From: Sanderia malayensis
Taxonomy: Eukaryota > Cnidaria > Scyphozoa > Semaeostomeae > Pelagiidae
DNA length: 64,000 nt
Assembly (NCBI GenBank): GCA_013076295.1
Contig: RQOL01000024.1
Coordinates: forward strand, 1,860,001-1,924,000
Direction: 5' to 3'
Part shown: in pieces, positions 1 through 9,292 of the stretch
Position numbering within the stretch: the first letter of the stretch is position 1
How the letters are laid out: every line of letters starts with the position of its first letter
Notes under the pieces: generated by a model
The model's input: only the letters and a program-made list of their open reading frames with translations
The model's database searches: none
What the model was told of the DNA's origin: nothing
Made by a program: the position numbers and the translations under genes

Positions 1-4
1 TTAG

Positions 5-243
5 ATATCAATCGATACGCAATGATCTCCTGAGTATGAATCTGCAATAAAATTTGTGCAACACGCCCGCATTCAAAAGTTATGCCCCTTTTTATCGGGG
101 GCCTAACACCTACAAATCACCGATCGACAGCAACTAAAAGTGGGCGCAAGTAAAAATATTGCTAAAATCTTTTAAATGCGGAAATCTTTTGTGAATATTA
201 TTGCAGATTCATACTCAGGAGGTCATTTCCGACCGATTGATAT
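5..243. mobile_element. MITE-like inverted-repeat element, about 240 bp
   Basis: The first about 45 bases (from 5) reappear, with a few mismatches, as the reverse complement of the bases ending at 243. The outer ends read ATATCAATCG and CGATTGATAT, and both arms carry the motif CTCCTGAGTATGAATCTGC. No coding potential lies between them. This is the structure of a non-autonomous DNA transposon. The superfamily is not clear because the flanks at the window edge are too short to define a target duplication. Confidence 0.7.
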
Positions 244-961
244 TTAATTTACCCTATTTGGGGGCAGTCGGTAAAATGGAAATCCGTCTTTCTAAAAATA
301 GTAGTAATACATTCGATCCAACAACAAAACTTCAATATGTTGAACCGACTATGATATTATGAAGGTTCCAATCTTTATTTGAGGTTAAACAATCGTAATA
401 TCCACGTAATTCCTGTTCAAAATATAAGGGTTCAGACCGTGAAATTCTGAAATGAGCCTCCAACAAGATGGCGTCCACCCTGCTTCACCGCCCGGGGCCT
501 GGTCACAGAATAGAGATAATACAGAAGGCCAACTCAAGCATTTTCGATGGTCACGCATGTAAGCGAGGTTAAGGACTCCAAAACACGTGTTGTGTAATAT
601 GCTAAGTATAATAAATAAAAAAAACACAATAATTATGCCTTCATTTTGTTATTCCATGTATCAGTGAAAGTTTCTTCACTTGTATGTAACGCTCTTTTAA
701 TGACATTCACCCACAACACCCGCTTTCCCTGCCACTGCATTTTGTCACTATCCGCCATTAAACATAGGCCTATTCTCTTTTCCTATTGTTCGCCCATTGT
801 TTGGCCACTGGCTACATGAAAACGAGTTTAAGGACTCCACAAATCCATGACCATGAACTTCAAAGGATACCGACACGAGTTGGCCTTCTGTATTATCTTT
901 ATTCTGTGGCCTGGTTCGCACTCTAGTGTATATTATATCCTATCTCTATGGCAAAACACGA
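244..961. other. Intergenic DNA with degenerate direct and inverted repeats
   Basis: No gene is supported here. Positions 498-535 and 877-914 form a 38-bp inverted repeat with three mismatches. A second motif containing TTAAGGACTCCA occurs at about 563-580 and 822-840 as a direct repeat. Positions 915-951 (beginning TTCGCACTCTAG, with TATATCCTATCTCTATGG further on) are found again on the opposite strand at 63872-63915, just outside the foldback element. This looks like a remnant of a dispersed repeat. Confidence 0.55.
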
Positions 962-1614
962 AAGGTAGTGAGAATGCGCAGTAGCGTAATTGTTGATACT
1001 GCGCAGGAGCGTAGTGACGTATAGGTGTCCATATGGCTGAGGCATTGGCCTTAGGGTTAGGGTTAGAGTTAGGGTTAGGGTTGCGTTATGCGGAGGAGAA
1101 AGGTGGTGAGAATGTGCAGTAGCGTGATTCTTTGTACTGCGCAGGAGCATAGTGACGTATGGGTGTCCATATGGCTGAGGCATTGGCCTTAGGGTTAGAG
1201 TTAGCGTTAGAGTTAGGGTTAGGGTTACGTTATGCGGAGGAGAAAGGTGGTGAGAATGCGCAGTAGCGTAATTCTTTGTACTGCGCAGGAGCATAGTGAC
1301 GTATGGGTGTCCATATGGCTGAGGCATTGGCCTTAGGGTTAGAGTTAGGGTTAGGGTTGCGTTATGCGGAGGAAGGTGGTGAGAATGCGCAGTAGCGTAA
1401 TTGTTGGTACTGCACAGGAGCATAGTGACGTATGGGTGTCCATATGGCTGAGGCATTGGCCTTAGGGTTAGGGTTAGAGTTAGGGTTAGGGTTAGGGTTA
1501 CGTTATGCGGAGGAGAAAGGTGGTGAGAATGCGCAGTAGCGTAATTGTTGGTACTGCGCAGGAGCATAGTGACGTATGGGTGTCCATATGACTGAGGCAT
1601 TGGCCTTAGGGTTT

Positions 1615-1651
<37 letters not shown>

Positions 1652-1720
1652 CGTTACGCGGAGGAGAAAGGTGGTGAGAATGCGCAGTAGCGTAATTGTT
1701 GGTACTGCGCAGGAGCCCAT
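962..1720 (+). repeat. Tandem array of TGCGCA/TGACGTA/TTAGGG units (array 1)
   Basis: Six copies of a unit of about 130-150 bp begin near 962, 1102, 1245, 1374, 1518 and 1669. Each has two TGCGCA motifs about 25 bp apart (within ATGCGCAGTAGCG and TACTGCGCAGGAGC). Most then show TGACGTA, a segment ending GGCATTGGCC, and a variable run of TTAGGG-type hexamers mixed with TTAGAG and TTAGCG. Unit length differs mainly through hexamer number. The sixth, degenerate copy lacks the hexamers and runs into the MRPS15 5' flank. Open frames across the array are artefacts of the repeats. Confidence 0.9.
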
Positions 1721-1803
1721 GTGACGTGAGGCTCTTGAAGATGGCTGACGCAGAAGCATAATATTATTGTCGTGGCAATTTTCATCTAAAAGACGGTCTG
1801 AAG

Positions 1804-3097
1804 ATGCTGAATACGTTTGCCTTTCGTACAATTAGAGCTATTGACTCTTTGGCGTTTAAAATAATTCGTCAAAACCTTCCGAGGGCTGGGTTTTGTGGTG
1901 AGTCAAATTCGTTAATCATTCAAACTTGCCGGAGATGTTCTTGCTATTTCATATATATTTTTTGTGATCTAAACCATTACTACATTTCATTATTCAAGCC
2001 ATGTGCACTTCAAGCAAACAGCAAGAGACTAAACAGTTTATTCAAGGATATAATGGCATTCCTGAATTAGAAACGTGAGAGTTTTATTTTTTTTTTCAAG
2101 TACACCAATACAAAATGATGTCAAAAGTAAATTTAGAACATTTGTGCTTTCTCTTCATAGTGCAAATGATTTGGTGCAAAGGATATTCAGTATTGATATG
2201 GCAGGGGAGGTATTTACAATATTTATGCATCAGTTGTGTATTTCTTTCTTTCCATTAATTTTTTTCTGTGATTATAATAAATTATTTCATTAGATCATTC
2301 TTGATCTAATCAGATCAGATGACTACATGTTAGTTTGGTGTTATCATTCTTGATAACACCAAACTAACATGTAGTCATCTGCTGACTCTCTATTGCTTCA
2401 TTCCATCCGAGCATTAGAGTAACGGCTGTCTGTTCTTAGTTAAAGCAAATTATTCCTGCTGCAATATCAGATTATATTAACATGACCTTTCATTTTTCAC
2501 ACTCTGCTGTTGACTGATGCTTTGAATTTATTTTGCAGAAAGTTAAACGCAAAGTAACACAGGAAGATATCTCTGAAAAGTATTCTAATACGCTTGAACG
2601 CTGGAGTATGTATTTCTATAGCTGCACTGCTCCTAATTCAACTGAATTTATTATCAAAACAGCTGTGGTAATTAATTTTATTATTTATTTTAGTTGCAGT
2701 GTACACGATGAGAATAAATATATTATTGCAACATTGTCAAACTCATAGACAGGTGAGGTTTCAAAAAAATAATATCCACTCCATGGAATACCAATATGCC
2801 AATATACGTAGCATTTCATTGTAAAGAAATGTATAATTTAATGTTTTTTTTTTTAATTAGGATAAAGTAAATAAAGTTTTCTTTATATGGTTGATTGACC
2901 AACGTAAGAAAGTGATGAAGAAATTAAAAGAGAGAGATTTACAAAAGTATACAGATATTGTTGAAGAGTTGGGTATTCCGGCGTTACGAGATCCCCATGA
3001 TCCAAAAATCAAATATCGATCTAGGAAGTTCAAGCTGAATGTTCCACTGAAAAAGAAAAGAGAATTAGAAGATTTTGAAACTGATCGTAATTATTAG
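1804..3097 (+). CDS. MRPS15: Mitochondrial ribosomal protein uS15m (MRPS15)
   Basis: Protein of the small subunit of the mitochondrial ribosome. Exons: 1804-1897, 1999-2074, 2161-2209, 2539-2605, 2694-2752, 2861-3097, giving 193 aa with every phase closing. The N-terminus is basic and hydrophobic without acidic residues at first, as expected for a mitochondrial targeting sequence. Recognition rests on GYNGIPELETANDLVQRIF followed by SIDMAG, then on LLQHCQTHRQDKVNK joined to WLIDQRKKVMKKLKE. These align without gaps to the S15 core of vertebrate MRPS15. The tail is Lys/Arg-rich and the protein is shorter than the human one (about 257 aa). The start is the first ATG after array 1. HDAC8 starts only 193 bp after the stop, so shared transcription is possible but not shown. 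Confidence 0.9.
2289..2310. repeat. Small perfect hairpin in MRPS15 intron 3
   Basis: Nine-base arms around TTAGATCA and TGATCTAA surround a TTCT loop. It lies six bases before the larger hairpin and has the same TCATTCTTGA centre. Confidence 0.8.
2316..2381. repeat. Perfect 31-bp palindrome with 4-bp loop in MRPS15 intron 3
   Basis: Arms 2316-2346 and 2351-2381 are exact reverse complements around the loop TTCT. Transcribed RNA would fold into an uninterrupted 31-bp stem. The loop is very short for a microRNA precursor, so a recent template-switch palindrome or a transposon footprint is more likely. Confidence 0.9.
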
Positions 3098-3289
3098 ACC
3101 TTATCAAAGTAATCTACATTGTTTTATGGCATCATTTGTGATATAATTTTGTACATTTTGATGAAATTAATGAAAGTTATGAAAAAGCACTTTTCTTTCC
3201 TTCATTCTCAAGTTTTTCAAGTGGAGGCTGAGGCTGCCTTGTTTCCCTGTGCGAATTTGTTTTTAGAAAATTTAGCGCCAAATTGTAAA

Positions 3290-6200
3290 ATGGCGGATAA
3301 TTTTTTCACTGAAGCAATGGACAGAAGTTATGCAGGGCAACCTATCAAAGATTGTCGCTTAGTTGACAAAAATAATATTGTATTCATTCACTCTCATGAT
3401 TACATTAACACATGTGCAGGTTTACCAAAAATTAAGGACCGGGTAAATGATATTTTATAAGTTTTTAATAAATATTGAATTAACCACGTGGCTTCCTTGC
3501 TTGCATGGCGCTGGCCTATGTATGTACAAATGGCTGTAAATTGTATCAGTTTATTGTTATTCTAGGCATTGATAGTACACAAACTTCTAGAATCGTATCA
3601 ACTGTTGGACAAAATGAGGTTTTTTTTATTTTTTGTTCCTGCTATGCTGGTCCATCCCAGGGCTAACTGACCACACACACACCACATGATATTTATGCGG
3701 ATTGCCTTTGTCACAGGCAATTTCCCCTTATAAATGCACAATAAATTAATGTTTCTCAGCCGATATTTCCAAGAAGTAGCTCATTTTTTTTGCTCTAGGA
3801 TAGAGGAGCCGATTTGCATTGATAAGAAGGCATTGGCTTCATTTCACTGTGCGAAATATGTTGAATGTTTGGAAAATGTTCAGAATTGTTTGAAAAGAAT
3901 CAAGATAAAGAATGTTGATGAAGATGCTGACCCTGAAGATTTATTAAAATTTGTCCCTGACATTGAAGAGTATGGTATAGGTGAACAGACAATATTTTAT
4001 TCCCCCCTCTCCCTGAACCCATTGAGCCCTATTCCCTTGTATTATCTAGTTTCCCTCCCGGTTTAACACAGTATTATCCCTGAAGCTGTCTGTTTTCTTT
4101 TTAGCTTATGACTGCTCACCGTTTGAAGCCATTTTTGATTTTGTTTCCATGGTTGCTGGAGCAACAGTGCAATGCGCAGAATCGCTCAATAATGGCAACA
4201 TAAAATTATCAATCAACTTATACGGCGGCTGGCACCATGCACACAGGTTTATTGCTTTGTCTACCCATGGTCCCTGTTTTCTTTGTCTACCCTTACCCTT
4301 TTTAAAACTTTGTCTGTTTGATTTGATGGTAAGCCAAGACACATTGCTGAAGCTCAGCCCCATTAGTTTCAAAACTCTACAGGGTGTTAAAATTTGTTTT
4401 TTTCTTCAGAGACGAAGCTGCTGGCTTCTGCTATATCAATGATATTGTCTTGGGAATTTTGAAGCTGCGAGAACGTTTCAATAGAATTCTTTACGTTGAT
4501 TTGGATGTACACCATGGCGATGGTAAGAAAGGCGTATTTCAATCTTGACAACATTTGAAAAGCCAGTCAAATACATGGCAAACTAATTCATGGAATCAAA
4601 TGATTAGTAGTAACAATATGTTTTTTATTTTTTAGGAGTTGAGGAAGCATTTTCAAGCACAGACCGTATAATGACAGTATCATTTCATAAATTTCAAGAA
4701 GGCTACTTTCCAGGTATAAACCATTATTATGGGTTTTTAACTTACGCTTATTTTGTTTGTGATCCCAAAGTGGTCTGTATCATAAAATGCGGTATCTATT
4801 GTTATTTTTTTGCTAAATTGCATAATACAGTAAAAACCCGCATATAAGAACCAATGGATTAAGAACCTTCAGGGTGATATTTCTGCTCAAAACAATATAA
4901 TAAACAATAGCCTATTGTCTTGGAACAATTGGCTGGTTGGAAATTTACAGGTTCTTACTGTATACGATAATGTACTCAAATTTAATCTTAGGTACTGGAG
5001 CTTTGAGTGACATTGGCAAAGGACGTGGTTTGTACCACACTGTCAATGTCCCTCTAAAAGACGGCATCAATGATAAGCAATATTGCGATGTATTCTCCAG
5101 GTATTTCATGCGATCTTCCCCCATCTCCCACACCAGTGCATTGTGTTTTTATGAACTCCGATCAGGTTCGAAGTAATCGTTGCGTTTTTACAGCGTGTTG
5201 TTTCTCGATATTTCAGAATAATGAAGCAAGTTAAAGATGCATTTAACCCAGAAGTAATTGTGTGCCAATGTGGGGCAGATGCCCTTGCAGGAGACCCGCT
5301 CGGGGGCTTCAATTTGACTGGCACAGGTCTCTCGAAGTGCGTCAATTTTGTCAAGCAGTGGAATTTACCCATGATGCTCTTGGGTGGAGGTAAGTTCGAT
5401 TGAATTCTAAATTATACTTTTTCTGTGCTCAGCTCCGCTTTTGATCGCTTTTATTGCTCAAATTAATCCGATATTGCATTTTGACAGGGGGCTATAACTT
5501 TGTAAATACTTCCAAGTGCTGGACGCAGGTGGTAGCGACACTTTTGAATGTTGAATTGAATGAAAATGTCCCTGATCACGAGGTATATCATGTCATGTTA
5601 TGTTATGTTATGTTATGTTACGTTATGTTATGTTATGTTATGTTATGTTATGTTACGTTATGTTATGTTATGTTATGTTGTGGCCGATGTGCACTACAAA
5701 GTATTTTTATTGTGTCGCTGGTGTCGTTAGGAGATTAAACTCTTTCTGGTATTCAGTGAAAACGTTTGCTAACTACTTTCTCTAGTTGAATCCGTATTTT
5801 TTTCCTTCTTTCTAACAAGCACCCATTGGATTGTTTCGTTTAGTTCTAGATTGATCTGGGCCTCTTATCTCTTCTTTCCAGCTAACTCTATAATCATCTT
5901 TGTTTAGTTCTACATTTTATAACCTATCCTGTAATGAGTTGACAAGTTTTACTCTGAGTAATTATTGCCTGTGTAGCATTCATTGAATCTTGATCACTAT
6001 TTTTCAATGTTTATTTCTAGTATTTCGACAAGTATGCACCGCTGTTTGATCTCAATATCATTCCATCTATTCGAAAGAGTCTGAATACTGAAGAATATTT
6101 GGAGAATATCATATCGAAGATTTCTGGTAATGTGTTGTCGATAATTTTTGTGTAATTATATGAAAATCGTGTTTTATTTTTTTCCAACTTTTGTTTTATC

Positions 6201-6655
6201 ATGTTTATGTCTCACCAGGGTTTCTTTTTATATTCATATTGTCATACTTTTCACTCTTTCAATTACGTTTTTTATTTCTTGTAGAAAATATGGACAATTT
6301 GAGACAGCAAAGAAAGATAAAGTTTGCAAGAAAGCGAGCTCAAAATTCTGATATGTTGAAGAAGAAAAATAATAAGATAGCAAAGCTTCTCATTACCTCA
6401 CCAACAAAAGAAAACAATAATATTTATCATGAAATATATAAAGTACCAACAAACGTATTAAAAAGTTCAAATATGAGAGAATTGACAAAGGTTAATGGAC
6501 AAAGTGATATTTGTAATCGTGACGTTGATGTTTTCAATCGAATGCGAGAAAATTCAGAGTTATTTTGTAACAATAGAAGAAGATATAATACTTCAGAGCA
6601 GCACCGCCAAAGACTGAAATGCAATAGTTTCGATTTTGACGAGGAAAATTTTTAG
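3290..6655 (+). CDS. HDAC8: Histone deacetylase 8-like class I HDAC with C-terminal extension
   Basis: Zinc-dependent lysine deacetylase. Eleven exons: 3290-3442, 3566-3618, 3799-3980, 4105-4246, 4410-4522, 4636-4713, 4992-5100, 5217-5389, 5488-5582, 6021-6126, 6285-6655; 524 aa, all phases close. The catalytic set is intact: His173-His174 (GGWHH), Asp209 and His211 (DLDVHHGDG), Asp298 (CGAD) and Tyr337 (GGGGYN), matching human H142/H143, D178, H180, D267 and Y306. The closest match is HDAC8 (IEEYGIG, AINW/SINL-type GGWHH context, [15 protein letters not shown]). The residue at the position of human Ser39, a PKA site, is Leu53 here, while the neighbouring Arg51 is kept. The human enzyme ends soon after the fold; this one adds about 125 residues rich in Lys, Arg and Asn from exon 11, with no recognised domain, possibly nuclear targeting. 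Confidence 0.93.
4828..4960. mobile_element. TA-flanked MITE, family CAGTAAAAACCC (copy 1)
   Basis: A 133-bp insertion in HDAC8 intron 6. It begins CAGTAAAAACCCGC and ends GGTTCTTACTG, with TA on both sides. The interior has the palindromic CAATAGCCTATTG. TA duplication and CAGT termini suggest a Tc1/mariner-type non-autonomous element. Related copies lie at 14933-15003 and 46591-46761. Confidence 0.7.
5590..5679. repeat. Pentanucleotide microsatellite (ATGTT)n in HDAC8 intron 9
   Basis: About 18 tandem copies of a 5-bp ATGTT unit with occasional ACGTT variants. It begins 8 bp after the intron 9 donor. Translation gives a meaningless MLCYV repeat. Confidence 0.95.
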
Positions 6656-7053
6656 AATTCTTAAGAACTACAAATCGAGGTGCTTTACCTGGTATTTCAA
6701 GTTGTATTTAATGAATGAATTGCAGTTTATGAATAACTTATTAAGAATTATAAACTTATGGTTATTATTAATTAAAATTGTTAAGAAATACTTTCTTCAC
6801 GTATGTTTTATTTTTTTTATAGAACTTTTTCTCTCTTCATCCCTTCTAAAAGGTTATACACCTCGGTTCCTTGTGAGCCAATACTTTGCTATGGTAATGA
6901 GCCTCGCAACCAAATGTAAACTAAACCATCAACCACGAGAAGATTGTTTGAAAACTATTATTTGTGGCCAGGAAAACCTGTTCATGGCTCCATCTATTTT
7001 TTGATGCAATACACTTACTAGTCACTGTAAGAACGCAGAGTAATAAATTCACA

Positions 7054-7953
7054 ATGACTGAAGCAAGTGGCGTTGAAAGAACATTTTCCGGTAAGCAAAA
7101 CTTTTATTTGATGACACATGGTACGTTTTAGGCCAAGCCAAAATTCATACAAAATGAGCATTATTTGAAAGACTTTTTCATTTCCTTCCATGTTTATTAA
7201 AGAGATGTCAGATGTTTCCGGTAAAGAGTCTTGTGCGTCTTTATCAAGTAACGGAATGAAATTTGATGACACACCCCCTTTTCACAGAGAAGCAACTTTG
7301 GATAAAGCACTTGGCAGGTCCAAGAAAGGTAGGAGGAATATAGAAGTTCATATGTGTACACACCATACTGTGTCTCCCGTATTTCCTACAAGATTGGAAG
7401 GAGGCTCAAGTGATCTCAGATTTCCCTATTTCCATCAGCATCAAAATGAATTCATTTGTTTTCATTTTCATTTTCAGTCTTCAACTCACGAGCTGGAATT
7501 CCATTTTTATCAGAAGGAGATAAATCCTACCATGTTCCAGAATATTCCAAAGGTTTTCATCAAATTGGATCCACATTACCCACCATTAATTTCAGGTATA
7601 CAAAATTTTCTTTGGAAACTTTCGAAATAGAGCAGACTTTGCTTAAGTTGAGTTTTTTATGGTCATAATACACAACATTTCGTGATTACATTTCTTTTTC
7701 CGTTATATCATTCTGTTACTGTTCCCGTATGTAGCTACTTTTGATATTGTTGCACACAGACACACGCTGGCTCCAACTGTTGAAGCGTTATTTATGAGAA
7801 CTAAAAATATTTGTAAAAACTCTTTAAAATCTAGTTAAAACGTAGCCTATTCCACCCATTTATTAATTTTCATAATTTGTCTGCAGTCGTTCCTCAAAGA
7901 CAGTCTGTGATACATTTATCCCTCTACAATCTATACAAAAAAATTCAAAGTAG
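7054..7953 (+). CDS. Uncharacterised small protein, 115 aa
   Basis: I do not recognise this family. Exons 7054-7090, 7203-7328, 7478-7595 and 7887-7953 have good GT-AG sites and close exactly in frame to 115 aa. The N-terminal half is Ser/Asp/Glu/Lys-rich. The second half holds the ordered-looking segments FNSRAGIPFLSEGD, YHVPEYSKGFHQIGSTLP and CDTFIPLQ. There is no signal peptide or membrane segment. The Pro, Gly and aromatic-rich short motifs are of the style seen in small ciliary microtubule inner proteins, but this is only an impression. It starts 398 bp downstream of HDAC8 on the same strand. Four phase-consistent exons make a real gene likely. Confidence 0.6.
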
Positions 7954-8031
7954 GTTCATATTTCTTATTTGAATTCGTACTGTAACCTTTTGTACCATGT
8001 CCTGTTTATCAAAAGTCAATTGTGATCTTAA

Positions 8032-9292
8032 AGTGCTAATGCAACGAATTTTTACATAGTGTTTTTATTTAAAAAATCTATAGATTTCAATGCACTGATT
8101 AACGTGGCGCAAATAAAATTTGCAAATTATGTATACTTTTTTCGCTATTAACCTTCAAAGTAGGCAATTTTGACCTTTTTCGTGCGAAAACTGAACATCA
8201 CTGTGATGTCATCAAACGTCGCGTCTGCAACGTCAAGCAGGCTTCCTTCTATTGAAATTCGACATGGCGAGCTGTGAGCGAGCACACACATGACGGGTAT
8301 CTCGTCTCGGGAGCAAATAAATCATAAAACTATTTACATGTCGTCATAACGGAGACAATTGTACGATTACTCAGTTTGCGAAAAAGTATCGTTTCATAAT
8401 GTTGCTGATAGTATTTCAAAACCAATCAAACAGAACAAGGTCTTTTTAAGGAGTTCAGGAGACAGACATCATTCGCACCCACCGACTAGGAGAGCAGGAT
8501 TTTATTCATTATAGCGCTCATTTTTGCTTTGAAGTAAAGAGAGATATTGGGAAAGAATTAAAGATGAGATTAAAGCTAAAATCAAAGCTATTCCTGCAAT
8601 AGATGCAGTAAACAAGCTCGTAAACCAACCCGTGTGACTCTCAGCTTTACTCGGGCCTAAGCACTCCTCGCCCGGAGTGGTTAGGCCCGAGCCAACCAAA
8701 ACAAATGTCAAAAGATTTAGCTTTTTGGGGTGATATCGAAGGAATTTTAATTTCCGAAGTTTCTAAAAATAATTCAATGTCTGCAATTTTGAGCTAAAAT
8801 AAGTTATTACAAAAAATAAGACCTGGGATAAGCCAAACCAGGGCTACGTGTCGTTCCACAGCAACTCGAAGCAACAATGGCGACGCGGGATGACGTCACA
8901 TTTTTTGGAGGTATCCATTTTCAAACTTAAATTGTGTCTCTAACGTTAAACAAAATGACACCAATTTTTTTCCAAACGACGGCTAAAAGATTCGCCCTTA
9001 TGTTGGTTCAGCCGGAGCTCAAATATCCCCACCCTGAGTGGAGCTATTAAAAAAAAAACCAAACGACGTTCGAAAAAACCCATTGACTTCCATTGCGAGA
9101 AATAATATGGGTCATCACTGTGACGTCACAGCGTTGCAATATTTTTCGCAAAAGGTGGCCTGATTCAAGGTGAAATTAAAGTAACTTATACTTGTCAGAT
9201 GCACGTCAAAATTGCATCAAACTGATCAGTACATCTTTGGCTTTCATTTAAAATAAAAAAATCGATATGTCAAATTTCGTTGCATTAGCACT
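8032..9292. mobile_element. Non-autonomous DNA transposon with TTAA target duplication, 1.26 kb
   Basis: Ends are AGTGCTAATGCAACGAA and its exact reverse complement. They are flanked by TTAA at 8028-8031 and 9293-9296. Inverted similarity extends weakly into both ends. TTAA duplication is typical of piggyBac and Sola3 elements, although the termini are not the CCCT of classical piggyBac. No transposase frame is present. The interior holds several TGACGTCA-like sites and a strong hairpin at 8650-8691. Confidence 0.85.
8650..8691. repeat. GC-rich hairpin inside the TTAA element
   Basis: Eighteen-base arms (CTCGGGCCTAAGCACTCC against its complement, one mismatch) enclose a 6-base loop. It stands out as GC-rich in an AT-rich element. 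Confidence 0.85.

Noticed and set aside
923..1600. 225-aa minus-strand open frame with repeated Thr-Leu stretches
   Set aside because: It is a translation of the tandem array; the Leu-Thr runs come from TTAGGG hexamers and there is no start, splice or codon signal.
962..1720. CRISPR array
   Set aside because: Regularly repeated, but the units are tandem without unique spacers and the context is eukaryotic.
2316..2381. microRNA precursor
   Set aside because: Stem is a flawless palindrome with a 4-base loop; animal precursors normally have larger loops and bulges. Kept only as a hairpin.
5454..5785. Open frames with repeated Met-Leu-Cys-Tyr-Val
   Set aside because: Translation of the ATGTT microsatellite in HDAC8 intron 9.
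8502..8711. 69-aa minus-strand frame in the TTAA element as a transposase remnant
   Set aside because: Too short, no DDE/D motifs, and it crosses the GC-rich hairpin.
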